DNA of 64,000 bases from Cepaea nemoralis (GCA_014155875.1 JACEFZ010004174.1:247001-311000); one strand, 5' to 3'; shown: positions 1 through 11,411, counted from the first letter of the stretch. Notes: a model not told the origin generated them from the letters alone. Numbers and translations: made by a program.

Positions 1-204
1 CAAGAATGAGACAGCGAGGAGTGACGAGGGGATCTGACCAATGCTCGACACTTAGAGGAAAGGCGAGACGCACATATAATCAGATTGCTACTGGTACTAT
101 TGGGATTGGAACTCTTCGCTGGCTTCTGAGGATGGGGACAGAGTGCTTATGGGAATGCCCCGAATGCTGTGATGTCGGTTCCTAAATCAATCAATCAATC
201 AATC
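1..204 (+). mobile_element. 3' end of an I-like LINE with (AATC)n tail
   Basis: The plus strand encodes the tail of a non-LTR ORF2: GIGTLRWLLRMGTECLWECP followed by ECCDVGS and stop. A four-base tail repeat AATC (185-204) follows. The same C-terminal peptide recurs in this window (20938, 8944, 42700, 29490), downstream of RNase H sequence where longer, which points to an I-like LINE carrying RNase H. It is 5' truncated by the window edge. Confidence 0.75.
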
Positions 205-575
205 ATGTGGAAATCATCATCATCAAGTGCCATGCCAGCTGTCGCAGGCGTTCATGTCTCTCCACATATCTTGGTCTTTGGTGTTCTGGATCAACTCTGC
301 TGCTGATATTCCTTCATGCTACCGTCTCAGTCCATCCAGCATAATTTCTCTTGGTCTGCCTATGCTTCTCTTCCCCTTGATCTTTGTCACAATGTTCTCC
401 AATGCCTCACTTCTCATCACATGACACAAGAAATATGTGTGTCACTTTCTTATAGTTGTATATAATGTTCTAGTTTCATTAGCCTCTTTCAGGCAGTCAT
501 CGCTAGTTACTCTGGAAATCCAAGGAATTTGCAACATTTGTCTCAGGAACCACATCTCTGTGAAACAGCTCTTAA
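205..575 (-). mobile_element. LINE 3'-end fragment
   Basis: Read on the minus strand this is the C-terminal part of a LINE ORF and its 3' end (tail TGATGATGATG). It is nearly the same sequence as 62215-62490 and 22025-22370. It includes the degenerate peptide for a high-molecular 'FFGHVMRR' type motif. Frames are broken. Confidence 0.65.
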
Positions 576-604
576 TATACTGAAATAAAGCAAATACTGC
601 CCTT

Positions 605-1597
605 GAGGTGTGAAGTCTTAGGCCTTCAGATACCCTAAGCCATGATATATGAGGTGTGAAGTCTTAGGCCTTCAGATACCCTAAGCCATGATATATGAGG
701 TGTGAAGTCTTAGGCCTTCAGATACTCTAAGCCATGATATATGAGGTGTGAAGTCTTAGGCCTTCAGATACTCTAAGCCATGATATACAAAGTCTTAGGC
801 CTTCAGATACTCTAAGCCATGATATACAAAGTCTTAAGCCTTCAGATACCCTAAGCCATGATATATGAGGTGTGAAGTCTTAGGCCTTCAGATACCCTAA
901 GCCATGATATATGAGGTGTGAAGTCTTAGGCCTTCAGATACTCTAAGCCATGATATATGAGGTGTGAAGTCTTAGGCCTTCAGATACTCTAAGCCATGAT
1001 ATATGAGGTGTGAAGTCTTAGGCCTTCAGATACTCTAAGCCATGATATATGAGGTGTGAAGTCTTAGGCCTTCAGATACTCTAAGCCATGATATACAAAG
1101 TCTTAGGCCTTCAGATACTCTAAGCCATGATATACAAAGTCTTAAGCCTTCAGATACCCTAAGCCATGATATATGAGGTGTGAAGTCTTAGGCCTTCAGA
1201 TACTCTAAGCCATGATATATGAGGTGTGAAGTCTTAGGCCTTCAGATACTCTAAGCCATGATATATGAGGTGTGAAGTCTTAGGCCTTCAGATACTCTAA
1301 GCCATGATATATGAGGTGTGAAGTCTTAGGCCTTCAGATACTCTAAGCCATGATATATGAGGTGTGAAGTCTTAGGCCTTCAGATACTCTAAGCCATGAT
1401 ATATGAGGTGTGAAGTCTTAGGCCTTCAGATACTCTAAGCCATGATATATGAGGTGTGAAGTCTTAAGCCTTCAGATACCCTAAGCCATGATATATGAAG
1501 TGTGAAGTCTTAAGCCTTCAGATACTCTAAGCCATGATATATGAGGTGTGAAGTCTTAGGCCTTCAGATACTCTAAGCCATGATATATGAAGTGTGG
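605..1597. repeat. Minisatellite, 46-bp unit, about 22 copies
   Basis: Head-to-tail array of GAGGTGTGAAGTCTTAGGCC + TTCAGATACTCTAAGCCATG + ATATAT. Most units are 46 bp. A few lack GAGGTGTG and give a 39-bp variant (around 785-830 and 1095-1140). C/T and G/A variants at fixed positions define at least three unit types whose order is partly repeated. Confidence 0.95.
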
Positions 1598-1785
1598 TGG
1601 CTAGTCCCCGCCCTCACCACCTTTCCTCCCCAGATACAATCTCTACCAATGTCTAATAGGCTAGGCCAACCCCAGAGCCGTATACCTACTGGGAAAAACA
1701 ATCCTTCCTCTGTGGGGGATTGAACCCCTGTCTCTGTGTTGGCAGGTAAGTGCACTAACCACTATGCCAAGGCAACCCCAAACAG
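1598..1785 (-). mobile_element. tRNA-derived SINE
   Basis: On the minus strand the head reads like a tRNA: an A-box-like TGGCATAGTGGTTAGTGCA, then a B-box GGGTTCAATCCCC, about 30 bases apart. A non-tRNA body runs to the edge of the 46-bp minisatellite. It is not a functional tRNA, since no cloverleaf closes. Confidence 0.65.
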
Positions 1786-2329
1786 GTTGTAAATATAAGA
1801 CATTTTATATACATCAATATCATGAGCCATCTCTGCACTCTAGGCCGACTGCAATAAGTCTCCAAAACAATGCACTCATACAGGGTTTTTTCAGTCCATT
1901 TCTTATTATTGTCTACCCACTTGTAATGTCTCGCTCTTGCCCCTCGCTTTTCACCTCTAGCAACTCCTTTCATGATCATAAAATCACATCAATCTAAATC
2001 CTTGCCAAAAGGCGTAGACAATCGTGCTTCTCCACATTTCCGATCTCCAACATCAGGTATCATTTCCTGTGCTGACACTTCTCTGTACCATGGCAAAAGG
2101 CTGCCAAGAAGCTTCTCTCTGTCTTCGTCTATCTCTCTTTTCACAAATCTGTTCAGTTGTCACAGAATATTATAGTTTTTCTCTTCTCATAAAGTAGCCA
2201 AGAAATGATGACTGTCTCTTTTTTATTCTTGTGATCAGTTTCTTTGTGTTTCAGCCCCCAGCCTCTTTCAAAACATTTAGATTACTCGTTTTTGCTGTCC
2301 AACTAATTTTCTCTGATGCCTCAATAGAT
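1786..2329. other. Intergenic/intronic stretch without a recognised gene
   Basis: AT-rich sequence with no sustained coding signal. Parts read on the minus strand as a badly decayed LINE that becomes recognisable from about 2330. Confidence 0.5.
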
Positions 2330-2980
2330 TTATTTGTTCACTAATTTTCCAGGATTCACACCCACATGTTAAAACTGGTTCCATGTAACCTGCAAGAATC
2401 CTTTTGCTAACATCCAATAACAAGGATTTACTGAATAGGATGTTCATTTTATGAAGTGCACTTTTGCTTTACTTATCCTGTTCTTTATCTCTCTGGTAGT
2501 ACATCAACCTCATGTTATACATGTACCAAGATATCTGAACCTTTGTACATGCCCCAAATTAATACCACCGACTTTAATTGTGCATTTACGCATTATCTAT
2601 TTATTTTGGAAAAAGAGTCTCCATGGTCAAGTGGTCAAGCATCTGACTCAGGCTCCGAAGGTTGTGGGTTCAATTCCGGGCCGCATCCCTCGGTTCACAG
2701 GTGCATTTTGTCTGAGACTCCTGGGGTCATCGCTGGAGCTACGGAGTTCATGCTTTGTGCGATGCTTTCGGCAGTTCGCTGAGGAAAGAGACCGAGCCAT
2801 ATGGGATAAAACCTGGTGCAATGAAGTCGACCCTGTCGACTTTTAATCCATTTTTTTCCGATTCCTTTGATGTTTCCACTTATTTCTGTCTTGCTATTAT
2901 TCAAGCTGAGACCCATTTCTTCCTTTTCTACAACCATTGTATCCAACAAACACAAGCTAATTTCAATCAAAGTCTTTATC
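2330..2980 (-). mobile_element. Decayed LINE reverse-transcriptase fragment, interrupted by a SINE
   Basis: On the minus strand two pieces of RT C-terminal region can be read: EEMGLSLNNSKTE near 2900, and KRILAGYMEPVLTCGCESWK near 2340-2400. A plus-strand SINE (2617-2850) sits between them. Frames are broken by stops and shifts. Confidence 0.65.
2617..2850 (+). mobile_element. tRNA-derived SINE, family B
   Basis: A-box TGGTCAAGTGG and B-box GGTTCAATTCC lie about 40 bases apart at the head. The body includes GAGACTCCTGGGGTCATCGC and ends CCTGGTGCAATGAAGTCGAC. Other copies are at 7895-8110, 36170-36300, 38330-38500 and 62870-63085. Confidence 0.8.
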
Positions 2981-3185
2981 AACAAATAAAATGCGAAAAT
3001 TCTTACTAGAAAACTGAACGAAACATCACAATCATAAGAAAGTAATCAACATGTCTAACCAAACATATAAACGAAACCTTAAGTGCAGGAAACGAAAATA
3101 CGGAACGGCAGAACGAGATGATGTGTTGACAAATTAAAACAAAACTTTGCAAGCTACTTTACTCTCATGTATCACATCCAAAACA

Positions 3186-4006
3186 ATGCAAGATGTGTTG
3201 AGGTGAATGTTATAGCAGATGTGTTGAGGTGAATGTTATAGCAGATGTGTTGAGGTGAATGTTATAGCAGATGTGTTGAGGTGAATGTTATATCAGATGT
3301 GTTGAGGTGAATGTTATGGCAGATGTGTTGAGGTGAATGTTATGGCAGATGTGTTGAGGTGAATGTTATAGCAGATGTGTTGAGGTGAATGTTATAGCAG
3401 ATGTGTTGAGGTGAATGTTATGGCAGATGTGTTGAGGTGAATGTTATGGCAGATGTGTTGAGGTGAATGTTATAGCAGATGTGTTGAGGTGAATGTTATA
3501 GCAGATGTGTTGAGGTGAATGTTATATCAGATGTGTTGAGGTGAATGTTATGGCAGATGTGTTGAGGTGAATGTTATAGCAGATGTGTTGAGGTGAATGT
3601 TATGGCAGATGTGATTAGGTGAATGTAAAGCAGATGTGTTGAGGTGAATGTTATAGCAGATGTGTTGAGGTGAATGTTATAGCAGATGTACTGAGGTGAA
3701 TGTTATGGCAGATGTGTTGAGGTGAATGTTATGGCAGATGTGTTGAGGTGAATGTTATAGCAGATGTGTTGAGGTGAATGTTATAGCAGATGTGTTGAGG
3801 TGAATGTTATAGCAGATGTGTTGAGGTGAATGTTATAGCAGATGTGTTGAGGTGAATGTTATAGCAGATGTGTTGAGGTGAATGTTATGGCAGATGTGTT
3901 GAGGTGAATGTTATATCAGATGTGTTGAGGTGAATGTTATGGCAGATGTGTTGAGGTGAATGTTATGGCAGATGTGTTGAGGTGAATGTTATATCAGATG
4001 TGTTGA
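3186..4006. repeat. Minisatellite, 26-bp unit, about 31 copies
   Basis: Array of GCAGATGTGTTGAGGTGAAT + GTTATA with A/G and A/T variants in the last bases (TATAGC, TATGGC, TATATC). It starts about 140 bp downstream of the NR5A donor at 4146, inside the intron. One isolated unit-like piece (TTGTTGAGGTGAATGTTG) occurs at 6914-6931. Confidence 0.95.
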
Positions 4007-4146
4007 GCACTCACAAGAAACAGATGCATGGTGAGAGTGGACAGGAAGTGTGGCAGTTTGATGTGGCGATGCTCCACATCCAAATGTGATCTAACATTGT
4101 ATCTTTCCACACACAAATCATGTAAACAAAAGCTATGCATCCTTAC

Positions 4147-5030
4147 CTCAGACTCGTCCACCATGGTGGCTTTAATTTCAGCAATTAGTGGCGACAACAA
4201 TGAACGTTCTGAAATGTTTGAGACTACTGGATCCTGAAAAATCTTCAGACTGTCTATGACCTTGGGGTGTGCTTGAGATGCTACAGAGTAGCTTGGTTCA
4301 TGTGCACGATGGTCAAGATTGCTGCTGTTGTTGTTGTTGTTATTGTGAGGATGACCATGATGCTGGCTCTGGGACATGTGGTAGTCAGATAAGGCTTGAG
4401 TATGCGACAGCATCTGGTGGTACTGACGGCAGCTGAGGTTGGTGTTGTCGTGGTCCAGTGGACCATTTCCTGTGTGGTGTTGTGGCATGTGATGCTGGTT
4501 GCTCACGAGGTGATGATGCTGTGTGTAGTGTGTCTTTGGGCTCTGAGGCTGTGACACAATCAGGGCTGAGACATGACCAAAGCCCTGAGGAGAGGTGGAT
4601 GCTGGTAACAAGTTTTGGTGAGAAGGCTGGTGGCTAGTGTGCAATATATGATGTGGATGTGCTGAAGGAGAAGGCGATGTGTTACCAGCAGATACCCGGA
4701 GAGTGTTTGAAGATGATGGGGCCACGGCTGTTACAGATAAACAGGACAGGCCAGGGATCATCCCAGAGACAACATTTGAGGTAGTTGAAGCTGAAATGGC
4801 ACCCGCATACAAGTTCAGACTAGCTTGAAGCATGACAGGGTCTGGTTTGATGTCTTCAGGTGACTCTGGGATGCCGCCTGCCATCAGGCCATTGGTCAGT
4901 AGCGATATGTCAGCACAGGAACCATGCAGAGCCTGAGCCTGCCTTGCTGCTTGTTGCTTCAGCGCTCTGTCTCGTTTGTACATGGGTCCAAACTTGTTGC
5001 GGCCACCCCGCATGCGATCCGATCGCACTG
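4147..5030 (-). CDS. NR5A: NR5A/FTZ-F1 exon: FTZ-F1 box, hinge and start of ligand-binding domain
   Basis: Begins with [20 protein letters not shown], the diagnostic FTZ-F1 box (the basic C-terminal extension that contacts DNA bases 5' of the half site). A long low-complexity hinge of roughly 240 residues follows, rich in His, Ser, Asn and Gln, with a run of six Asn and several HH pairs. The exon closes with [16 protein letters not shown], which resembles the entry to the ligand-binding domain. Acceptor TGCTTTTCAG/CA (exon start 5030) completes an Ala codon begun by the previous exon. Donor TGAG/GTAAGG (exon end 4147) is phase 0. Length is 884 bp. The remaining ligand-binding-domain exons and the stop codon are not found in 1-4146, so the gene runs off the left edge. 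Confidence 0.93.
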
Positions 5031-5970
5031 CTGAAAAGCAAACAAATAAAACACACATTATTTCTGTTCAATGCAGTATATAATCTTCCTGACTCAATAT
5101 AGGAAATGGTAGCCATGTGGCAGACACAGCTAAAGGTATGTGAATTAGTAGGCCTTCCTCGCCACAGTTCTGACCCAGAGAATCTTTAGTTAGTTAGTTG
5201 CAGTTCCAACTTCATCGTAATGGCTCACCACATAATTACTCTGTTCCTGTAGAAGCAAAATGCTCCTCACTGTTCCATGTGAAAAGTGGAACACAGTCCA
5301 TACAAAACCAACAACAAGCACACCCATGCACACATAAAGTCACTGCCAGAATGCCATACAACAGTCCACTCTAGAATTACAGTTCATCGCCAATGGAAGC
5401 AGTATTCACTAAAAAATCTAGCAGTTGCACATGCATTACTGCAAAAGGTAAACCAACTAGTTCTGCAACCGGACACCTGCCATTTTTCTGAACATGCAGT
5501 TCACAACACAAACCACCATGGACAGACGAAAATGCATTCCGCATGAAATCCACAGCTCACAGTGTCAAACCAAGCACTCAAATCAGCACCTGGGCAACAG
5601 AACCATGTACTACAATACCATATAAGGAAATTACATAAGCAAATCGTGACCAGAAGCAATCAACACCCCAAAACCTTAATGAATCGCCAAGATAACCACC
5701 ATATTGGACCGGAAGTCAGAAAGTCTGTAACCACATCCATTTCAGATTTAAAATAACGCACCAAGACCAGCATCATAAAAACCAAGTCCTGTAGTAGAAA
5801 CATGCTAGGGGTACACAAAATGTTAGCACCATCACAAATTTTGGCCTCAGTGCAAGGAGTGACAGGTGGTCAGTCTTTCCCTGTCATAGTGAAAGGTGAC
5901 TTCAGGCACTGAACCCTCATACAACTACAATCATGCCATAGTCAGCATCACTTCCAAGCTGTTACACAAA
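5031..5970. other. NR5A intron sequence, no recognised element
   Basis: Between the FTZ-F1-box exon and the next minisatellite. I see no coding signal and no clear SINE or LINE here; only a modest A/C-rich composition on the plus strand. Confidence 0.6.
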
Positions 5971-5974
5971 TACT

Positions 5975-6178
5975 CCCAGTGTCATAGTTAGAGAAATTCT
6001 AATCCTGTATAACGCACCCAGTGTTATAGCTAGAGAAATTCTAATCTTGTATAACGCACCCAGTGTCATAGCTAGAGAAATTCTAATCCTGTATAACGCA
6101 CCCAGTGTCATAGCTAGAGAAATTATAATCTTGTATAACGCACCCAGTGTCATAGCTAGAGAAATTCTAATCTTGTAG
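5975..6178. repeat. Minisatellite, 42-bp unit, about 5 copies
   Basis: Units of CCCAGTGTCATAGCTAGAGA + AATTCTAATCCTGTATAACG + CA. Because 42 is divisible by three, the minus strand stays open as a repeated 14-residue peptide (IRISLAMTLGALYK). This is a by-product of the period and not evidence of a gene. Confidence 0.95.
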
Positions 6179-6256
6179 TCTTCTTCTTTTGCCCCATCTC
6201 CTACTAGAACATAGGTGCTCAATCAGTTCACACCAAGCTATCCCATCTTGTTGCTA

Positions 6257-6907
6257 TCTCTTAGGAATTGTCAGCATTCTCCTGTAAAACCACATCCCTG
6301 AGGACTCAAGGAATTTTCAGCATTCTTCTGTAAAACCACATCCCTGAAGTCTCAAGGAATTGTCAGCATTCTTCTGTAAAACCACATCCCTGAGGACTCA
6401 AGGAATTGTCAGCATTCTCCTGTAAAACCACATCCCTGAGGACTCAAGGAATTGTCAGCATTCTTCTGTAAAACCACATCCCTGAGGACTCAAGGAATTG
6501 TCAGCATTCTCCTGTAAAACCACATCCCTGAGGACTCAAGGAATTGTCAGCATTCTCCTGTAAAACCACATCCCTGAGGTCTCAAGGAATTGTCAGCATT
6601 CTTCTGTAAAACCACATCCCTGAAGACTCAAGGAATTGTCAGCATTCTCCTGTAAAACCACATCCCTGAGGACTCAAGGAATTGTCAGCATTCTCCTGTA
6701 AAACCACATCCCTGAGGACTCAAGGAATTGTCAGCATTCTTCTGTAAAACCACATCCCTGAGGTCTCAAGGAATTGTCAGCTTTCTTCTGTAAAACCACA
6801 TCCCTGAAGACTCAAGGAATTGTCAGCATTCTCCTGTAAAACCACATCCCTGAGGACTCAAGGAATTGTCAGCATTCTCCTGTAAAACCACATCCCTGAG
6901 ATCTCAA
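6257..6907. repeat. Minisatellite, 46-bp unit, about 14 copies, built from a LINE ORF segment
   Basis: Units of GAATTGTCAGCATTCTCCTG + TAAAACCACATCCCTGAGGA + CTCAAG. On the minus strand each unit reads MWFYRRMLTIP and stop, the same motif found in LINE ORF2 C-termini elsewhere in the window (VWFYRRMLNI at about 41235, MWFLRRMQRI at 53320). The array therefore arose by amplifying a 46-bp slice of a LINE. Confidence 0.9.
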
Positions 6908-6937
6908 GGGGGTTTTGTTGAGGTGAATGTTGACTAA

Positions 6938-7180
6938 TTGTGCTGGCTCCGTGGTTGAAAGCATTACAGGTGTATTCATACTTCAGCATACTGCGTTCGA
7001 AACACAGCTGTAGGCGATTTGAAAGCTGACAGCCTTGTGTTGGTTTCCATATAAAGGTATGAGTGCTGGTCATTCAGAAAGCAATGGCAAACTACTGAAT
7101 ATAAACTTGCTCAGGAATTAAAAACAGCCAAAATATGCTAGAGCTGACTGCTACGTCCTGTAAAGGATATGCAACGAACT
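6938..7180 (+). mobile_element. tRNA-derived SINE, family A
   Basis: Head with TCCGTGGTTGAAAG and GTTCGAAACACAGCTG (B-box-like). The conserved tail region reads AAGCAATGGCAAACTACTGA, then GCTAGAGCTGACTGCTACGT and CCTGTAAAGGATATGCAAC. This is the most abundant SINE in the window, with about fifteen copies and fragments. Confidence 0.8.
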
Positions 7181-7184
7181 TTAA

Positions 7185-7420
7185 TAATTGTCCATGATTC
7201 ACAGCCATATATTAGAACTGGTTCCATTGAACATGCAAAAATTCTTTTTTCTAACTTCTAATGAAAGAGATTTATTGCATAAGATGTTCATTTTATTTTT
7301 GTGATTTTTGCTTGTCATATTCTGTTTTTTGTCTCTGTGATACAGCTTCCATCTGATGTTATCCATATGATTAGACAAAGCAAAGTTTTATATATTTATA
7401 TTTCTTAAACCACATTTCAT
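7185..7420 (-). mobile_element. Decayed LINE fragment
   Basis: Minus strand reads a broken version of the RT C-terminal motif seen at 2340-2400 (KRIFACSMEPVLIYGCESW type). It directly abuts the SINE at its left. From 7420 to 7640 nothing is recognised. Confidence 0.5.
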
Positions 7421-7652
7421 ACAAATGTTAAACCATATTTCATTAGCAGTAAAATCTGACAGAGGAATTATTCAATAAATTACCAAGCTCACATTCTAAT
7501 TTTATTCCAACACAAAGAAAAAACAAGCAAACTTTATTTTCAAAGGGTTAAGAATTGGGCAGCAAGCCCATCATTTAATTTCATTCCACAATAGACACAT
7601 TCATCAAGTTCTTCTAATTTAATACCAGCTCAGAGACAATCACTCAGCTCAC

Positions 7653-7793
7653 CTTCTAATTTCATTCCAACACTGAGACACTTTTGGAACCGGCAATAAG
7701 GACACCGCTTCCGCTGGCTTTTGTCTATCTGGCAGTTGCGGTTATCTACACAAGAATACACTTTCTGGTTCTGAACCGTGCGCTTGAAAAAAC
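7653..7793 (-). CDS. NR5A: NR5A/FTZ-F1 exon encoding the second zinc finger
   Basis: Encodes [19 protein letters not shown] followed by [19 protein letters not shown] and LSVGMKLE. This is the second C4 zinc finger (C-x5-C-x9-C-x2-C) and the start of the C-terminal extension. The match to the NR5A family is close over the whole exon. Acceptor TTTTCATCAG/GT starts with the two bases that finish the shared Gly codon. Donor GAAG/GTGAGC is phase 1. Length 141 bp is exactly in phase. With the previous exon it forms the complete DNA-binding domain. The intron to the upstream exon is about 1.5 kb and holds SINE and LINE pieces. Confidence 0.96.
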
Positions 7794-7894
7794 CTGATGA
7801 AAATAATGTGAATTTCAAACCGTGAAAATTGGTTCACAAATGCACATATGCAATGTTAGCTCATTACCTAAAGTAAGCTACCGATGTGAAGTCT

Positions 7895-8130
7895 TACTGG
7901 CAAAGTGGTCAAGTTGCTGGCCTCTACTCTGAAGGTAGCAGGTTCATTTTATGGCTCCACTATTCAGTTCACTAGTGCAATTTCTTCGGAGATCTCTGAG
8001 GGTTGTTGCTGGAGTTATAAAGATCTTGCTCTGTGCAATGTTTTCATAGACCGAGGCAGTATGAGAGACTGACCCGTGTTTGTGATATAACCTGGTGCAA
8101 TCCTCATACCTTTAAAGCCTTTAAGTTGAT
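7895..8130 (+). mobile_element. tRNA-derived SINE, family B
   Basis: Matches the copy at 2617-2850: head with TGGCAAAGTGGTCAAG, body with GAGATCTCTGAGGGTTGTTG, end ATAACCTGGTGCAATCCTC. Diverged. Confidence 0.7.
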
Positions 8131-8154
8131 GACATCCCCGATATTCACGCAGTT

Positions 8155-8470
8155 GGAGAAACATCTTCTTCTTATATTCCATGTTGTGTGACACTGGTCA
8201 CCATGTCTTTCCAGTCTTCTTTCTTGTGCACTGTTGTGTTATATGTTTGGTTAGACATGTTGATTACTTTATTATGATTGTGATGTTTCGTTCAGTTTTC
8301 TAGTAAGAATTTTCGCATTTCTTCCAAGCCAATTCCAATTTGTAGAGAGAAAAAAACTTTCCATCTCGTTCAACCAGCTTTAGCAGCATTTCAATGCCAT
8401 ATCTCTTCTTCTTATTGTCCATACTGTGTCACACTGGTCATCATTTCTTTCCTATCTTCTTTGTTATGTA
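8155..8470. repeat. Two diverged copies of an 80-bp segment plus an 82-bp inverted copy of 2989-3070
   Basis: The segment TCTTCTTATATTCCATGTTG... (8165-8240) recurs at 8403-8475, with TGTGxxACACTGGTCA in both. Between them, 8239-8320 is the reverse complement of 2989-3070 with about one mismatch. Confidence 0.75.
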
Positions 8471-9095
8471 CACTGATGGGTCAGTGGTGAGAAATAGACG
8501 CAGTGGTTGGGGTTTCATCGTGAAGGCTAATGGACAATGCTTGAAAAAGAGAGTCCGGCATATGTGACTATGACCTCCAGCATAAGAATGGAGGTGGAAG
8601 CAGTAACAGCAGCATTCCGTTGGTTAGAGGAGACCACTGCAACACACACTGCATTCATTATGGACTCAAGGAGTATGCTAAGTAAGGTGGAGAAAGGAAC
8701 ATTTTGTGTGGAATGGCTGTCCTCGCTACAGAGGTCAGATTGTGAGAGTTGTATGGACTTTTTGTCCTGGCCATGTGGGAGTGAGGGGGAATGAACAGGC
8801 TGATAGGCTGACAAGGAGTGCACCTCTTGGTGGTAGATTACCTATGGACAAGGGAGAGGTGGTCGAGCGCCTGTAGGACCATGTGGAGAAGGTGGGGGAA
8901 CAGATTGAGAATCTGTATGTGGACACAATGATATTGTGGGGTATTGGCAGGTGTTCTGGAAGAATCTCAAAATCAGATAACGGTGGGAATGTTTAGTAGT
9001 ATGACTCTTCGCTGGTTGTTGAACGAGGGGATGGAGCGCTATGGGAATGTCCTGAGTGCAGTGATGTCGGTTCTTAGCTCAACTCAAGTGTACTG
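8470..9095 (+). pseudogene. I-like LINE fragment with RNase H domain
   Basis: The plus strand encodes an RNase H start (YTDGSVV, then SGWGFIVKANGQ) and a second RNase H motif (MEVEAVTAAFRWLEE, then AFIMDSRSML, where the Asp is a catalytic position). After frameshifts come the H-x-G-V-RGNEQADRL region and the C-terminal LRWLLNEGMERYGN motif. The reverse-transcriptase part is missing. Several frameshifts and stops make it dead. Confidence 0.8.
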
Positions 9096-9212
9096 CCAAT
9101 CATTTCTGATACAGATGGTCCTTCATCCCATGAGGTCTCAATAAATTGTGCAACATATTGTTTGTGATTTCTGAATGTAAATTCACAAAGGAAATTCACT
9201 GTTTTGAATTTA

Positions 9213-9434
<222 letters not shown>

Positions 9435-9659
9435 TTACTTTTCTCATCATCTGTTTTTATAATATTTATGATGTTTCACTACAGTAAGACTTTTGACTGG
9501 CTGCAATCATAAAAGTATGTGAAGGTTTCCTACATTTGTAACTCATATAATCACTACATGAATCTGTAGCCATAATGAGAGCCTATAACCTGGGCAGAAA
9601 AATCAAAGGCACTATACTGAAATTGCAACCTCCTGCCTGAATTTTCAATTGTTTTCTTA

Positions 9660-9870
9660 ACCTGTATATGCAGAATAAATATGCTGGCTCCTGAGAACTT
9701 GGTGACAACTGGCAAGATTGAGGGGGAAAGAACAAGGGGAAGGCAGAGAAGTAAATATATGGGTGGCTTGACTAAATGGTATGGTCGAGACAAGAACACA
9801 GAGCTGATCCAAACATGATTTGCCTCACGCTTATCGGCATGGCACGTGATGATGGTGATTAAAAAGGTGT
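9660..9870 (+). mobile_element. LINE 3'-end fragment (GATGATGATT tail)
   Basis: Plus strand carries the end of a LINE ORF: LVTTGKIEGERTRGRQ-type peptide, then WYGRDKNTELI, and the 3' end CTTATCGGCATGGCACGTGA followed by TGATGG. Relatives lie at 18284, 19965, 38640, 39145, 41805, 53200 and 54285. Confidence 0.7.
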
Positions 9871-10076
9871 AGGCTCCAGGATTATGTGTTTTTGTTTGTA
9901 ACTCCGTAACTGTAATGAGAATCTGTAACAACAGCGTAAATCCATCATTCACTAGTCCCAACAATCTATTTGTCCAAGAGATCAACAACAGCATAATAGA
10001 TCCTGCCAAGTCAGCTGCTAGAATCTGGTCAACTTACAAACCTGGCCTGACCATACACTGCTCACCTGGAACCTTT

Positions 10077-11255
10077 CTGGCACAAGTGTTGCAGATGTTG
10101 TAAGGTAGTCATGACAAAGTCTCCTGGCACAGTGTTCCAGGTGTTGTAAGGTAGTCATGACAAAGTCTCCTTGTGGCATAACTGTTGCAGGTGTTGTAAG
10201 GTAGTCACGACAAAGTTTCCTTATGGCATAAGTGTTGCAGGTGTTGTAAGGTAGTCACGATAAAGTTTCCTTCTGGCACAAGTGTTGCAGATGTGTAGTC
10301 ACGATAAGGTCTCCTTCTGGCACAAGTGTTGCAGATGTTGTAAGGTAGTCACAACAAAGTCTTCTCCTTCTGGCACAAGTGTTGCAGATGTTGTAAGGTA
10401 GTCACAACAAAGTCTCCTTCTGGCACAAGTGTTGCAGGTGTTGTAAGGTAGTCACGACAAAGTTTCCTTCTGGCACAAGTGTTGCAGGTGTTGTAAGGTA
10501 GTCATGACAAAGTCTCCAGGCACAAGTGTTGCAGGTGTTGTAAGGTAGTCACGACAAAGTTTCCTTCTGGCACAAGTGTTGCAGGTGTTGTAAGGTAGTC
10601 ACAACAAAGTCTCCTTCTGGCACAAGTGTTGCAGGTGTTGTAAGGTAGTCATGACAAAGTCTCCAGGCACAAGTGTTGCAGATGTTGTAAGGTAGTCACG
10701 ACAAAGTTTCCTTCTTCTAGCACAAGTGTTGCAGGTGTTGTAAGGTAGTCACAACAAAATCTCCTTGTGGCATAAGTGTTGCAGGTGTTGTAAGGTAGTC
10801 ACGATAAAGTTTCCTTCTGGCACAAGTGTTGCATATGTTGTAAGGTAGTCACGACAAAGTTTCCTTCTGGCACAAGTGTTGCAGGTGTTGTAAGGTAGTC
10901 ACGACAAAGTTTCCTTCTGGCACAAGTGTTGCAGGTGTTGTAAGGTAGTCACAACAAAGTTTCCTTCTGGCACAAATGTTGCAGGTGTTGTAAGGTAGTC
11001 ACGACAAAGTTTCCTTCTGGCACAAGTGTTGCAGGTGTTGTAAGGTAGTCATGACAAAGTCTCCAGGCACAAGTGTTGCAGGTGTTGTAAGGTAGTCACA
11101 ACAAAGTTTCCTTCTGGCACAAGTGTTGCAGGTGTTGTAAGGTAGTCACAACAAAGTCTCCTTCTGGCACAAGTGTTGCAGATGTTGTAAGGTAGTCACG
11201 ATAAAGCCTCCTTCTGGCACAAGTGTTGCAGGTGTTGTAAGTTAGTCACAACAGT
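10077..11255. repeat. Minisatellite, 50-bp unit, about 24 copies
   Basis: Units of TGGCACAAGTGTTGCAGGTG + TTGTAAGGTAGTCACGACAA + AGTTTCCTTC. Length variants lack the TTCCTTC segment (AGTCTCCAGGCAC type). It lies in the large intron between the first two recognised NR5A exons. Confidence 0.95.
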
Positions 11256-11411
11256 TTCCTCCTTCTGTCCACTATCCCCCAATAGAGAGTAGGTCCTCAA
11301 CCAACTTACATCAAACTGTCCTCCGCTTTGCTATGTCTTTCAGCTCTCCTTGTCCTCCCTGTGTCCTTACTTCTCTTCTCCATATGTTTTAGGTCCCCCT
11401 CTATTTCAATA

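Noticed and set aside
1700..1785. Functional tRNA gene (A and B boxes on the minus strand)
   Set aside because: No closed acceptor stem or anticodon arm. It continues into a SINE body. The same applies to tRNA-like heads at 2630, 20650, 21840, 28860, 36770 and 62880.
1..4146. Downstream NR5A ligand-binding-domain exons
   Set aside because: Minus strand searched by eye for helix 3-5 signature and AF-2 motifs; none found. They must lie left of the window.
5962..6222. 86-residue repeat protein (SLAMTLGALYKIRI)
   Set aside because: The period of 42 bp is a multiple of three and sits in an intron. No start context or conservation signal.
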